From positions 5,113,565 to 5,177,564 of the forward strand of contig JALPQD010000044.1 in the NCBI GenBank assembly GCA_023101885.1: a stretch of 64,000 nucleotides of DNA, read 5' to 3'. Origin of the DNA: Typhlomys cinereus (Eukaryota; Chordata; Mammalia; Rodentia; Platacanthomyidae). The position numbers and the translations under genes were made by a program. The notes under the pieces are model-generated. The model was not told where the DNA came from, did not search any database, and worked only from the letters and a program-made list of their open reading frames with translations. The number at the start of each line of letters is the position of its first letter. Within the stretch, counting starts at the first letter, position 1. This document shows positions 31,549-44,752 of the stretch, piece after piece.

Positions 31549-34090
31549 AATGGTGAGTCATTCCTAGGCCTGGCCTTTCCTAACAGTCTCTTAAGATGTT
31601 TCCTACCTTTGCTGGGTCTTTAATTTACTTTCAATCCGGTACTCATAGCAGAGAGAGAGAGAGGAGAAATCACTTTCTATTAGGCAGTTTAGAATAGGAA
31701 TTTTAGCTAGAATAGGTTTTTTTTCTTAGGACATTTGGAAGCACAGTAGCCAGACTAGACCGGTCCTTGAAGGTCACTCCTGCCCCTCACTGCTGGGATT
31801 ATGCTACAGTAACACACCTGCAGTCTTCAGGAACTAGTGCCAATCCCCCCACAAGAGATAAGTCACCAACGTCTCCCAACCCTTTGTTTTATGAAAGGTA
31901 TGGAGATGAGCACTTCATATGTAGATGAGTTAAGTTCCTCAAAAGAAACAGTTTGGGCCTTGAGTTTGGCTGAGTTAAACCCTTCCTCCTGATATGAACA
32001 AACCAATCAGACATAAGGGGAGACCAAAAACTCCAATCAAATTTAAAGAAACTAAAATTAACCAATAAAGGAAAAACCACTTTCCAGGGTTTGATAGGCT
32101 AATCCTGGGTGTCAACTTGACTATCTCTAGCATTAAACTAAAATCAGAACTTATTTCAGCTTCATTTCACATCTGCTCTAGGAAGTCCTTCAATATCTCA
32201 CACAAAAGGCCTATCAGATCTATACTTCAATCTCAAATAGGTACCCACCACAGATTCCCCCTTAAATAAGCCATATGAGATAGGATGTAGTGATCTCCTC
32301 TATTGTCCACAGTGCCTCTGAACAACCTTAATCCAATGTATCTATTGACAAACTGCTCTCAGATTCCACTGAAAAGAATTATGGTGAGGCCAAACTAGAC
32401 AAAGGAGGGCTAGGATTTTCCCAAAATGAACAATGGACTCTGCCAGAACTGAGTGTGTGCAGGTATTATAATTGTTAGGTATCTCTCCAGAGAAATGGAT
32501 GGAAACGTATCTGCTGACAGGAATAGAAGTCAGTAATACTTAGAAGGAGTGGAGAGTCACAGGAAGGTTGTGGTTGGCCTGCGCCAGGCTCTCTGGAGAT
32601 GCCAACTGAAAGAGACACTTATAAGAAACACTTCACCCTAACAGACTCCTGACATGCAGGCTGCTACCAGGCATATGAGACCACCTGGAGAGGCTGGTGT
32701 GGCTTCCCTCAGGACAAACCTTATGGACATCCTTGCCAGTCAGCACAATATAATTGGTGTATACCATCACCAAATAGTCCTGTCATAAGTATCAACCAAA
32801 TCATGCCTTTGCAACGACCGTTAATATCCCACAACAGCTGACAATAATGCAAGTTTCAAGAAGAAAATGAAGAAGCTTAACTTGGAACCACCAACTGACA
32901 AGCTAGTAAACATTAGATTCATTGTCACCTTTCTTCTTTATGATCGTCTTCCTTAGGAGACCCAGTAGGAGTCTCAGAATTTCAGTCAAGGATTTCATTC
33001 ACCCTCAACCCCAGTGTGTTGATTACAGAGTTCAATTCTTCCTCTTTTATTGTACTAGACTTCCCATTGGGAAATTCTAACGAGCTTCATGATCCATTCA
33101 TCGCCAGGGAACTAAGGCTGTGCTGAACTTTGCTGTAACCTTTCCCAAGGCAAAGAATCCCTATCCCCTCACACCTTAGTACAGAGAAGCTCCACTATCT
33201 CCTCCTTATACATGGTCTTTCATGACCATTTTTCATTTATATCCTGTGAGGAATAATCACAATTGGATTAAATGCTTATGACAGACAGACCTGGGTAAAA
33301 CAATGTGTTTCCTATTATACCCCAGTGACCAGAATGCATGGCTGGTGCATATGGTGTGGGCCCATTGCTGCAAGTGTGTTTACCTGAGAGGAGGCAGGAA
33401 GCTTGTCCAGGATTTTTTTCCAGAGAGGCAGGAATATCCTAAAGGACCAAGGCATGAATAAGACACAGTCTGAAATTGATGCTGCCTTTGCCTGCTTAGT
33501 CTCAGTGGCCATTCACAGGTTTCTCCCCATGAAAACATAGGGCCTAGAGGATCTTCAGAACTCACTGCAAAAGAGTTCTGCTTCCTAATCCATGATGTCA
33601 ACCATTATCTCCCATGCCATCCATGCCTACTGAACACCTCTGCCAGCATCCTGGGACAAAATGGTCTACTGACAAGAATCAGGCAGTAGTCTGTGGCAAT
33701 GTTGGGTGGGGAATCACAGATGGTTTAAGTGGGCAGCATAAGCGCTGTTCACTACCTGTTGGACTCACTCTCTGCACACATGTGCCACTCAAATCGTGTT
33801 ACACCTCCTCACTCCTGTGACATCCTCTTGCCATGATTTTCTACTGAGAGTTGCCCACAGTGTCCCCAATTATGGCCACAGTAGCTAGATGGCTAATTAC
33901 TGTCAGTAAGCAGCAATTAACCTGTCCGGAAAGAACAGAGCATGTTGTGTCATAATCCCCCAGATTATTCTCACAGCCTGGGGATGCTTTTCTGAGCTCT
34001 CTTTTTAGTGGGTCCTGTTATGCGGTGCACCTTGGTTCCTACATACTGGGTTTTCATTTACAGTCAGCGTGCCAGCTGCACCATGGAAGA
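31549..34090. other. Unassigned stretch
   Basis: No recognisable gene or repeat. Minus-strand frames at 33315-33512 and 33380-33601 overlap and lack known motifs. Confidence 0.4.
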
Positions 34091-34103
34091 GAAGTCTGTT
34101 CTT

Positions 34104-34328
34104 TTTTTTTAAGTTTTCCATATTTTTTTAATTTCTTTTTCCCATTTATACAAAGTCGATAAGTATCCCATTCCCCTTCCTCTTTCCCTCCACCCCTCCC
34201 TGGACTCTCTTGTTCTTCTCCCCCCCTTTTCCCCTTTCTTTCCCCCCTCCCTCACTTTTTCCCAGTGTGCTCCCCCCCATTCTGGAGCATCCTTTACTGT
34301 GCATGTCAAACTGATGAGATGTAAGGAA
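34104..34328 (-). mobile_element. Short antisense L1 3' end
   Basis: A T run, CAAAGTCGATAAGTATCCC, and the pyrimidine-rich (reverse polypurine) tract to GGAGCATCCTTTACTGTGCATGTC. GAAGTCTGTTCTT at 34091 and GAATCTGCTCTT at 34330 look like the target duplication. Confidence 0.8.
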
Positions 34329-34648
34329 AGAATCTGCTCTTGATGGAGGGAAAATGTTATATCCTGAATACTGATCCTGAAGAGGGGGATGGTATATGGT
34401 AAGTCTGAGTAGTACTGGGACTGACTTGATCCATTTGCGGGCAGACCAATACATACAGGTTCTGATCTATTGTGAGGGCAGGAGGAAAATCTCTGGGCTT
34501 AGAGTCAGACTTGGGCAATCACATTATCACTCCTCTAGGTACTGTGCCTGGAATGAGATATGCATGGATTACTGCTTGAATCAGTCTCCTGGTACTCCAC
34601 TTTCACTGTGCTCATTTTGTAGCTACATGTTTATTTTCTAATTTTGTG

Positions 34649-34652
<4 letters not shown>
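34329..34652. other. Unassigned stretch
   Basis: Nothing recognised. Confidence 0.4.
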
Positions 34653-34704
<52 letters not shown>

Positions 34705-34721
34705 TATGTGTGTGTGTGTGT
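34653..34721. repeat. (TG)n microsatellite
   Basis: TG run with two TATG interruptions, the CA tail of the antisense SINE. Confidence 0.95.
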
Positions 34722-34931
34722 TTATTTTAGTATATGAGAGGCCATTGTGTATGTCTGTGAAGACCCAAAGGCGATTTTGGTTTGCTGTAGGAGTTCCCAG
34801 GATCTACCTTCCAGAGGGAGAATTGCAGGCCCACATAATATCAACCTTCCTTTTTAAGAGGGATCTGAGGCTGAACTGATGTCCTTTTGTTTGCAAGCCA
34901 GAGTCTTAATCCCTGGGTCATCTCTGCAGTT
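34653..34931 (-). mobile_element. B2-like SINE, antisense, diverged
   Basis: Reverse strand starts at about 34931 with CTGCAGAGATGACCCAGGGATTAAGACTC (A box) and CATCAGTTCAGCCTC (B box), and ends in a CA run, the layout of the 12057 and 62093 SINEs but more diverged. Confidence 0.65.
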
Positions 34932-37900
34932 CACCACCCTGTTTATTAAGATTACAATTAGGGGCAGTGTGTGAGTCACTCCTGTGTAATTCTTATCTGG
35001 GATCCCTTGATACAAGTGACTGTCTTAGGGTATTTCTGTACCTGGTAGTTTTGTTCAATTCTTCCCTCCTGACATGACTTGGCTGTGTTTTCCTGAAATG
35101 TCAGCATCTGTGATGGTGAGCTGGAGACTTATACACAGTTTTCCCTATGAACTGTCATGGAGAACAGAGAGGATTGTGGGAATCTACCTACTCCATAACT
35201 GGTGTTGGCAGTTAACTGTCAAGTGTGAGTTTACCATGAGGTCATGCTCCTCCATGACAATGTATCAGAAGCACATGGTTTCAGAGAGAAGGAATAAATT
35301 ACCACATCTCTCCCTGATCATACAGATCTTGTTACTGTTTACCAAGTGGCACCCTCAGTAGATCACCAATCTGAACATTGTCAATGCTTCTGCAAATAAT
35401 TCTTCACGCATGCTATATGGACAAACCTTGTTATACTCTGTTTCAGGCTAGACTTGGGTAGAATCATCTCTTTAGTCTCTTAGTGCACTCTCAGATGAAT
35501 GGATACTTTTTCTCCTCCATGGTCTTACAGTGAAAATGGGTTGCTGGCGCGCCTATATAACTGGAAATAGCATGAGAAAATCTCCCCCAATTAACAGTGC
35601 CAAATGTATTGGCCTAAACCCTTGTGAAGTGTGACAGCAGCCTCTGCTTAGGTTCCAACACATTAGATAGAAAGCACATCTGGCATAGATACCCAGAAGA
35701 TAACCCAGATATCTTGGCATATTGATGGTTGCCATCCTTTCCACCTGTTCATACGATCTCCTGACTCACTTACAGCTTTAGCTAAGTCCCATGACGAACA
35801 TGGGGACCAAAATCTTTGACATTAGCTCTTCTGAGATCCTCAGTCTGATTCCTGCTATTTTTCCTGAACGATGCCTATTCTTCTATTCATGGTGATCTGT
35901 ATACTGACTGATGGTAGGTTGTTGCATTTGACAAGTGAGGGCATTAGAATGACTTGTTTCTTACATCATTTGCAACCAATTTGCAATACTTTTATTTCAT
36001 TTCAAGATATCAGCTTTTAGGTCTTCCTTAGGGATGAAGTTTTATTTTGACTGATGGAGAAGTGGTTCCCGTTCGCAGCTACCCTTGCTCCTTTTACTCT
36101 CTTGACTGATATGCTATACTCCTCCTTTCCTTTTGAGTTGAGGAGTTGCAGCGAAGTGTGCAGCAATGGTCTACCATGTCCATGATGCCGAGTCCTCTAT
36201 TGTCATCTCATAACTGTTTGTACAACCTGTTCTTTATAGACACTGTGGTCTTGCAGAGACAAATCAGCTGACACAGGTCGCACTGCTTCCTGAAATGCTC
36301 TCATTCCACTCATCCTGGTGATCACTCTGAGTTTTTCCAGAGTTGCTTCTAGCTGGCATTGTAGGATAAAAAGGGTAATGGTTCATTGCTGCTCTTGTCT
36401 CTGATAGAAGTGTTGTTCCTTGGTTTTATCTTGTAGATTTAAGTTCGGTTTCCCAACTGAAGCTGATAGTCTGCTTTTTCTTCTACAATTTCTGCCCTCT
36501 GGAAAAATCACATTTCAATGGGTCAGCTTAATCAGATATAATATGAATGGAGTAGACTTGGGACTAGAACAATGTGGAATGCCGTGTCTGATGCTACATG
36601 TAACTTCCCAAGAAGGAAGCAGGGCCAGTGTTGTCAGGAGACAAGACATCCTGCTGTGTGAGTGGGAAGCAAACTGAGTGGGGGTACACAAGGACTGCTC
36701 TGTAGTTATGCAGTTTGTGAGAGTGTTCTAGAAAGGATGGGATGGATGTTAGTGGGCAAATATGGAAGATGGCTCCCCATTTATAAAGCTAATCATTTTG
36801 GGCAGGCCCCTACTGGCAATATCCTTGGGTATTAGAGCAGGACATGGAGTCTCTAGGCAGAGGGACAAAGGGAACATAGACATTTCTGTGTGATGGGATA
36901 CCTTGAGTGACACAGAAACTTCTGAACTCACAGGAGGGTTTCATGCAGTCAACAACTTGGTTTGTGAACACTACTACCATAGTAAGGACAGATGAAGGCA
37001 AGATAAGGACTCTTGATGGTGGCTATGGAGTAATCATGAGTCAGATGCTCAGAAAGGGGGAGATTCTGAGTTGCTCCCCTGCTAGGGGACTGACAGACTC
37101 TATCATCATGCCATCAGGAGGGTTCAGATTTATTAAGCCAACGCGGGCCACTGGCTACTTCTGCTCACAGATGTGCATGACCAATTCTTCTAGCAAGCCC
37201 CTCCTTTACTTACATGGTCAGGCAAGGATGGCTATAGCACAGAAGTATGAACTCCTGTAAGTCAAAATGCATTTTGACACCTCTGACACCAGACTCTGTC
37301 TTTCTAGGACTTACCCAGGAAGTATGGGAGTCCTAAGTGGCCAGTATGGTAGTCAGCAGAAGCACGACAACCCTTTGAGCCTGTGGGTATCAATAGGTAG
37401 CTCCTATTCCTGTGCTATGTTCAGAGCTAGAGCATCATTGTGGAAGCCACCACACCATGTTTCCAGCCCTTGGAAACACCCTTTCCATGGTGCCAGTCTG
37501 ACCACAGGGCACTACTACCTGTGAAGCCCTAGTAAAGTCATGAGACTGTCATTCCTCTACAGTGTGCAGGTAGAATTTTATGATGAGGTCCTATAGGAAG
37601 AGAAAGAATGTGGACAGTCCTCTTATCCCATGGTCTGACCTGAGATCAGTGCATGCTTGCACCTGGTCTATTGGGCCTGACCTGAGATCTTCAAGCAATC
37701 ACTCTGTATGTACTTACTATGCTGAAGTCAGCATTCAGTTCTTCTGGAAGAGGGCGATATGCAGGACTCAACCTGGGTTGTGAGCTTCAGCTTGCAAGTC
37801 ACATGAGCCTCTTGTGATTGTACTTGAGCTATGTGGGTAACAGTCTGACGTTACCCTCTAGTGATTGGAAGTGCAACTTTTGCAATGTTTTGTTACCTGT

Positions 37901-38289
37901 TGATCAAAATTTTTGAAATAAGCAGGATATGAGGGCAATCACATGATCTCCAACCTGTCCTGTCTGGTAACATTTTTATATTCCACTCTGATGAGTTGAC
38001 ACTGTTTTTACAAATGTCACCTTGAGTACCAGGGTCATTTTTCAGTCACTTTCCTGAGTATTGGGCCTTGTTATGGAGACAGGTTTTATGGCTTCCTAAG
38101 TACTGGTTCCACTTTGGGGAGATGTGTATGTGTCTTCTCCTGAGATTGGAAATGATCTTGTGGGAAGCATGAGGGTCAGGGACATGTGAGGTACCTCAGT
38201 AAGTGAGGTGTCTTCTCTGAAAACCTGGGGACCTGTTAGGGATTTGCATCCATGTCGTTTTTTTTTTCTAATGTCAAAATATGTATTTT
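34932..38289. other. Unassigned stretch
   Basis: No gene or repeat that I can name. A 117-codon frame at 36907-37260 (plus) and neighbours at 36420-36677 and 37267-37524 are open, but share no recognisable domain and no splice pattern I can support. Confidence 0.4.
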
Positions 38290-39580
38290 TCTCTCCCATT
38301 TTACTTTTTTCTAATTATACAAGCTCAATAGGTACCCCAGTCCTCTTCCTCCTTCTACCCAGACGTTCCCCTAGCCATCTCTCCCCTTCCCCCCTTCTCC
38401 CCTTCCTTTCACCTCCCTCCCTCATTTGTCCTCTCCCATTGCCTCCCCCTTCCTCCCTCCCATCCCCTGGAGCATCCTTTTGTGTGAATGCCAAACCTCC
38501 CTCTGAGTTCTCCACCCTAATGAGGGGTAAGGACTCAGTGGCACAGCCTGAAGCCCTTTCTTGGGTTCCCAGTTAGTATGAGGACTCTATTATGACTGTT
38601 AATTCCTTGTCCCTAAGGATCCTACTGCCTGAAGTCTTCTCCCCTGTGATCCATTGTATACTTTGGTGGGGGTCATTGATCTGTCAGCCATTGTGCAGGT
38701 CAGATAAAGTCCAATCCTAGCTGCTGCGGCCCTAATTTGTGTGGAGTGTCTTGCATATTGTTGGTTCTCCCCATCTTTAGGCTCTTACAATCTTGCTGCC
38801 CCCTCTTATACAAGGTTCCCTGAACTTTATTAGGATGGGGAGAGATTTGGCTGGTCTGATGCCAGGTCATTAATGCACAGTCTTTGCTGTTCTGAATTAT
38901 GGATTGCTGTTGTTTTCGGTTTTGCTTTTCCTGCACTGCCCTTGACTGCATCCTGATTGGTATCAAAGGTCACCTCCTAACCAAAGATAAAAGACTGTTT
39001 AAATGAACATATTGATATAAGAGGACACTCAAAGTTAGATGAAGAATAGGAGTAGGACACAGAGTGAGGGGGGATGAATATCCCATTTGAGGGAAGATTA
39101 CCGTCTATCTGCCTGTAATGGTTACTCTTAATTACTGCTGTGAGAGAACACTCAAAGTCAATCAACTTAAGGGAGAAAGGGAGGTTTATTCAGCTTATGG
39201 TTCCAGAGGGAAGGTACAGTCTCTCAAAGCAGAGGTGGCATGGCTGGTTGGCCAAAGCTGGAGGAGGCTAAGTCACCGCAGACATCTTGGAAGCTGAGAG
39301 CTGCAGACTGCAAGGCCCACCCCTTGTGACTGCCTTCCTCCAGCAAGGCTCCACCTCTCAAGGTACCATGACCTTGCCCAACATATGAGACTGTGGGGTA
39401 CACATTTCAAATCATAACACTGTCAGTCCCTAAACCCTCCTGATTGGTGAGATCAAACCTGTTCAGTCATAAGTGACCAGGAAGAGAAGTGAGTAGGAGC
39501 TACACCAGATGTCTTGCTACTTACATGCAATACTTGATGGTGACCTATTTTCTCTACTGAAGAATGATCCCCTATCTCCT
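38290..39580 (-). mobile_element. Antisense L1 3' UTR carrying a MaLR LTR
   Basis: Reverse L1 3' UTR from the poly(A) side (ACAAGCTCAATAGGTACCCC at 38320) through the pyrimidine tract to CTATTTTCTCTACTGAAGAATG near 39560. It is split by the LTR at 39114-39419 and resumes exactly at the broken motif. Confidence 0.85.
39114..39419 (-). mobile_element. MaLR-type solo LTR, antisense, inside an L1
   Basis: Reverse strand begins TGTTATGATTTGAAATGTG, contains CAAGGTCATGGTACCTTGAG and a CTGAATAAACC signal, and ends ACCATTACA. CTGCC (39109-39113) and CTGTC (39420-39424) are the target duplication; intact L1 copies have CTGCC once at this point. Confidence 0.85.
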
Positions 39581-39955
39581 TTTTTTTTCAATTCATAAGA
39601 GTTTAATATAAAAAATACATAAGAAACTCCATACAAGGAAATGATATAGATAAACAAATTAACTAAAGTATATAAGAATTCTGGCAATGTTTGGAATAGA
39701 AATTTTCCAAACGGAAATAGATTCCCAATGAATTTATTCAAAATTGGCAAAAAGTCACTAATCATCAGGGAAATATGCATCAAACCTAATACCAGTTATC
39801 ATAGCTATTATTACCAAGGCATAATAAAAGAAGTATGACTAAAAGTATGAAGAAAATGAAAGTTTTATACACCATTGTTAAAATGTAAATACTTAATCAT
39901 AATGGAAAGTAGTATGGAGGATACTCTAAAAAAGATAAAGTGAACTATCATAGAA
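39581..39955 (+). mobile_element. Ancient L1 ORF2 fragment, part 1
   Basis: Diverged sense ORF2 C-terminal sequence: CACTAATCATCAGGGAAATATGCATC (AIREMQI region) and AGTAGTATGGAGGATACTC. It continues after two nested L1 insertions at 42616-42640 and from 43283. Confidence 0.65.
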
Positions 39956-39972
39956 TCTATGCATCATTTTTA

Positions 39973-42598
39973 AAAAATATTTATTTTTTCATACAAACTT
40001 GATAGGTACCCCATTCCCCTCCCTCCTTCCACCCCTCCCTGGATCCCATTGCTCCTTCCCCCCTTTTCCCCTTCCTTCTCCCACTCCCTTTCTCCCATTA
40101 TTCACTTCCCAATCCCTAGACCATTTTTAATGTGCATGTCAAACTTCCCTCTGGGTCCTCCTCTCTGATGAGGTATAAGGACTCAGTAGCTTTGCCTAGA
40201 GTACTTTTTTTGTGTTTCCCTTTAATATGGGAACACTACTGTGGCTGTTAATCCCTTGCCTATAAGGATGCTAGTGCCTTTGACCCATGCTAGACTTTGA
40301 GGGGTCAATGATATGTTGATCATTGTGCAGGTTATGCAAAGTCTTATTATGATTACGTCAGCCCTAACTTGTATGGAGTATCTTGCATGTCATAACTCCT
40401 CCCATTTTTAGGCTCTTACAATCTTACTGCCCCCTCTTCCGCAACTTTCCCTGAGCTTTAGGATGAGGAGAGATTATGCTGGCCTGGTTCCAGGTGGTTG
40501 ATATAGAGTCTCTGATGTTCTGAATTGTGGTTTGTTGATTCTTTTTTTCAGTTTTGTTGCTGCTGCAGCACTCTTAGCTCCATCCTGATGGATATTGGAT
40601 GTCACCCCCTGGCCAGAGATAAAAGGTTGTTAAAATAGAGTCTTATAAGAGTAGATTCAAAAGTAGATAGAATAAAGAGTAGGAGACTGTGGTGAGTGGG
40701 TGGATAAGTCTCCCATTTGCAAAATGGTTACCTTCTACATGCCAGAATGTATGTCCTCCCTTTCTGGTGAGATCCCACCCCAAAAGTTGCAAGTGACCAG
40801 TAAGGAAAGTCTGTGAGCTTAACCAGATATCTCATTACTTACTTGCAGTCTTTGATGGTGGCCTATTTTCTCTGCTGTAGCATGATCCCCTTTCTTCCCA
40901 TTGCTGGCAGGGCCCTCCTTCCCCTTCTCTCCTGTTTATACTCTTTGCAATTACTATAGGTATTACAGAGATCCATCTTTGAGTGTGTCTCTAAGTGGAT
41001 TTGGTAGTAGGATCCACCTATTAAGGAGTACATACAGTGCTTAATTTTCTGTGTCTGGGATACTTCACTCAATGTAATTTTTTCTAATTCCATCGATTTC
41101 GCAGCAAATTTCATTAATTCATCATTTTTGATGGCTAAGTAGCATTTCATTGTATAAATGTACCACATTTTCCTTATCCAGTCATCAACTGTTGGACATT
41201 TGGATTAATTCCACGACTTTGCAAGTATGGGGGATTATTCCCAAAAGTGGAATAGCAGGGTCATATGGCATTTCAATCTTTAACTTTTTAAAGAATGACC
41301 AGACAGCTCACCAGAGTGGCTGTATAAACCTGCATTCCCACCAGCAATGTAGGAGAGTTCCCTTCTTACCACATCCTTTCCAGCATTTGGTGTTGTTTGT
41401 ATTGTGGATTTTTGACATCCTGACCAGATGAGATGATATCTCAGGGAACTTTTGATTTGCATTTCCCTGATGGCTAAGGATGTGGAGCATTTTTTAAGAT
41501 ATTTGTTAGACATTTTAATTTTATCCCTAGTAAAGTTTCTTTTAAGTTCCAAGGCCCATTTTTTAATTGGGCCATTTGATTCCTTGGTGTTTAGTTTTCT
41601 AAGTTCTTTGTTTTCACTCTGGATAATAGAGCTCTATCAGATATGTGGTTAGTGAAGATTTTCTCTCATTCTATGGGTTGCCTTTGTGCTTGAGTTATAA
41701 TCTGTTTATCTGAACAGAAGCTCTTTAATTTCATAGGATTCCATCTGTTAAGTGTTGGTTGTAGTGACTGTGCTATTGGATTTCCATTTAGGAACTGTTG
41801 GCCTAGTCCAATCAGCTCGAAGGAGTTTCCTACTCTTTCAACTAAAGTTTTTTATAGTGTCTGGCCATATATTAAGGTCCTTGATCCATTTGGAATTAAG
41901 TCTTGTACATGGTGACAAACATGGGTCGAGTTTTAATCTTCTGCATGTGGACAACCAGTTTTGCCAGGACCATTTGTTGAAGATGCTGTTTTTTTTCCCC
42001 CATTGGATTTTTTGGGCCCCTTTGTCAAAGATCAAATGGCTGTAATTTTGTGAGCTTATATCTGGGTCTTCAACCCTTATCCATTGGTCTGTGTGTCTTT
42101 TTTGCAGCCAGTACCAAGCTGTTTTTATAATTATCGATTTGTAGTATAGACTAAGGTTTGGTATGGTGATACCTCCAGCAGTGTTTTTGTTAGTCAGGAT
42201 TGGTTTTGCTATCCTGGGTCTTGTTGTGCTTCCATATGAATTTTGAGATTGATTGGTCAACCTCTTTAAAGAATTGCTTTGGGGTTTTGATTGGTATAGC
42301 ATTGAATCTGTATATTGCTTTTGGTAGGATGGTCATTTTTATGTTGATTCTGCAAATCCAGGAACATGAGAGGTCTTTCCACCTCCTTGTGTCTTCTGTA
42401 ATTTCTTTCTTTAGGGTTTTAAAGTTTTCCTTGTAAAGGTCTCTTACTTCTTTGGTTAGGTTTATATCAAGGTATTTCATTTTTTAAGGGCTATAGTAAA
42501 TGGGATTGTTTCTCTCAGGGCTTTTTCACTTCTTTCATTCTGTGCATATAGTAAGGCCACTGATTTTTGTACATTTATTTTGTATCCTACCACCCTTC
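39973..42598 (-). mobile_element. Antisense L1, 5'-truncated in reverse transcriptase
   Basis: Bounded by a 17-base target duplication with one change: TCTATGCATCATTTTTA (39956-39972) and TCTATGCATTATTTTTA (42599-42615). The 3' UTR spans 39973-41010 and ORF2 41011-42598, truncated near the end of the reverse transcriptase palm. Confidence 0.92.
40863..42598 (-). pseudogene. L1 ORF2 C-terminal half, broken
   Basis: Minus-strand frames at 42190-42480, 41838-42302, 41280-41552 and 40863-41168 cover thumb to C-terminus in several phases, showing frameshifts. The cysteine region reads [18 protein letters not shown]. The normal stop after MYSLIGGS is mutated (TAG to TAC), so the last frame runs on into the 3' UTR to 40863. 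It is inactive. Confidence 0.85.
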
Positions 42599-42656
42599 TC
42601 TATGCATTATTTTTATGAGTATGTACCCAAAAGTAAAAACAAAATTAGCACTTTTT

Positions 42657-43263
42657 TTAAACTCAAGGATTTTTATTCCACAAGGTTAAATCTAAAGGAC
42701 AGTACATAATATATTCTGGTATATTTATTCAACAGACAATTTATTTATTTATTTATCTATTTATTTATTTATTTCTTCCACTAATACAAACTTAATAAGT
42801 ACCCCATTCCCTTCCCTCCCTCCATCTTTCCCTGGATCCCCTTGCTCCCTCCACACTTTTCCCTTTTCTTTCCTCCCATCACGCCCATTCTCCCAATACT
42901 CCCCCCCCCCATTCCTGGAGCATCCTTTAGTGTGCATGTTAAACTTCCCTCTGGGTGCTCTTCTCTGATGAGGTGTAAGGACTCAGTGGCATTGTCTAGA
43001 GCTCCCCATCCTAAAGCTCAGGGAAATTTGCCAAAGAGGGGGCGATAAGACTTTAAGAGCCTAAAGATGGAGAGGAGCAATGATATTCAAGATATTCCAT
43101 ACCAGTTAGGGCCAAAGTAATCATAATAGGACTTTGCATGACTTGCACAATTTCTAACATATCATTGAACTCCCAAAGTCTAGCATGGATCACAGACACT
43201 AGGATTCTTAGAGGTAAGGGATTACCAGTCACAATCATGTTCCTATACTAAAGGGGAACACAG
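42657..43263 (-). mobile_element. Antisense L1 3' end with inversion and probable 3' transduction
   Basis: Minus-strand order: inverted 3' UTR piece (43003-43262, plus orientation), 3' UTR end (42775-43002, antisense), A-rich tail, about 110 bases of foreign sequence with AATAAA about 14 bases before a second A run, then the duplication. AAAATTAGCACTTTTT flanks both sides (from 42641 and from 43264). It lies in the ancient L1. Confidence 0.8.
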
Positions 43264-43282
43264 AAAATTAGCACTTTTTAAA

Positions 43283-43400
43283 GACCTTTTTACTCCTGTA
43301 TTAATTGAAACACAATTTGCAAGAATCAACATGTAGTGTTAATACTAGGCATCTTCTAATGGATGAATGAGTAAAGAAGTTGTACCTTTCAGGCATGTAC
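43283..43400 (+). mobile_element. Ancient L1 ORF2 fragment, continuation
   Basis: CATCTTCTAATGGATGAATGAGTAAAGAAG matches the L1 TVDEWI codon region. Similarity fades beyond about 43400. Confidence 0.5.
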
Positions 43401-43779
43401 ACACATTTGAGGATATTATTCTACTTTAGAGAAGTAAATTTTTTTTCATATCCTTTAACATGAGTAAGTTGGAGAATATTATTTTACTTCTCATGTCAAT
43501 ATATTAAATATCTATAGAAATTGGTTGTTTTCACATAGCTGAAATAATGGGATAGTTTGTCCAATAGTATGGTCTTTTAACTTAAAGTTTCTTTGTAATT
43601 GTATTCTTTTCTTGAGAGCATATTGATTCTTTTAAGAAATGTGCCTTGTCAAAATCTGCATTTATTTTTGTTTCCTTTTTTAATCTCCAAATTCTATGCA
43701 CTGTTAGAGAATTACTTAGGGCTAACTAGAAATTTATGTCACTTTATTTTTTTACTTCTTTTTTTATTAAAAATTTAAT
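43401..43779. other. AT-rich stretch, possibly ancient L1 3' UTR
   Basis: No gene. It may be the decayed continuation of the ancient L1. Confidence 0.35.
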
Positions 43780-44522
43780 TATACATTTTAAAATTTTTTT
43801 ACCAGTTCCCTCTCTCCCCCCTCCTCCCCCCGAACCCCCTCCTTCCCCTCCCCATCCCCCAGTGCCTCCCCCCCAATTCCCAGAGAGTCCTTTATTGTGT
43901 ACGCCTAACTCTCCACTGGGTCCTCCTCTCCGATGACATATAAGGACCCAGTGGCATTTCCATAAGCCCTTTCTCTTGTTCCCCTTAAGCATAAGATCAC
44001 TACTATGGCTGTCAATCCCTTGCCTCCAGGGGCCTCGGTGCCTTTAACAGATGCTAGACTTCATGAGGGCAACAGTGCGCTGGACATTGCGCAGGGCATG
44101 CAAAGTCCCATTATGATTGCTTTGGCCCCAACTATTGTTGAGAATCTTGCAAATCGTTGCTCCTCCCATCCTTTTGCTCTTACAATCTTACCGCCCCCTC
44201 TTCCGCAAATGTCCCTGAACTCCAGGATGGGGAGAGATTAGGCTGGCCTAGTTCTATGTGATTGATATAGTCTCTGTCTGGATTGTGGTTTGTTGATTTT
44301 CTTTTGCAGTTTTGGTGCTCCTGCAATGCTCTTCACTCCATTCTGCTGGGCACTGTATGTCACCCCCTGGCCAGAGACAAAAAGCTGTTAAACTGGAGTC
44401 TTGTTGTAATAGCACATTCAAGGGTAGATGTAACAAGAGTAGGAAACCTCACTGAGGGAGGGGTCCATCACCCATTTGCAAAATGATTACTTTTTATCTG
44501 CCAGACTATATGCCCTCCCCTA
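43780..44522 (-). mobile_element. Antisense L1 3' UTR
   Basis: T-rich start, pyrimidine tract at 43800-43870, then the UTR in reverse to GCCAGACTATATGCCCTCCCC. Very similar to the 3' UTR at 53750-54480, so from a fairly recent subfamily. Confidence 0.88.
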
Positions 44523-44697
44523 GGAGGTAGGTAGGTAATCAGGCTGCTGACACAGGGATTAGAGTCCAATGTTGCTACTTCCCAAGTCAGTGCTGGCTAC
44601 CATTTTCATTTCTTATTTCACAACTGGAAACATCTCCCTTGCTCTTCCTCTACAGACTTTGATTTTCACTTCTGCTTCCGGTAGGCTCCAGCACTGC

Positions 44698-44752
<55 letters not shown>

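Noticed and set aside
36420..37524. Three plus-strand open frames of 85-117 codons as a gene
   Set aside because: No recognisable motif, no consistent splice signals and no conservation evidence available here.
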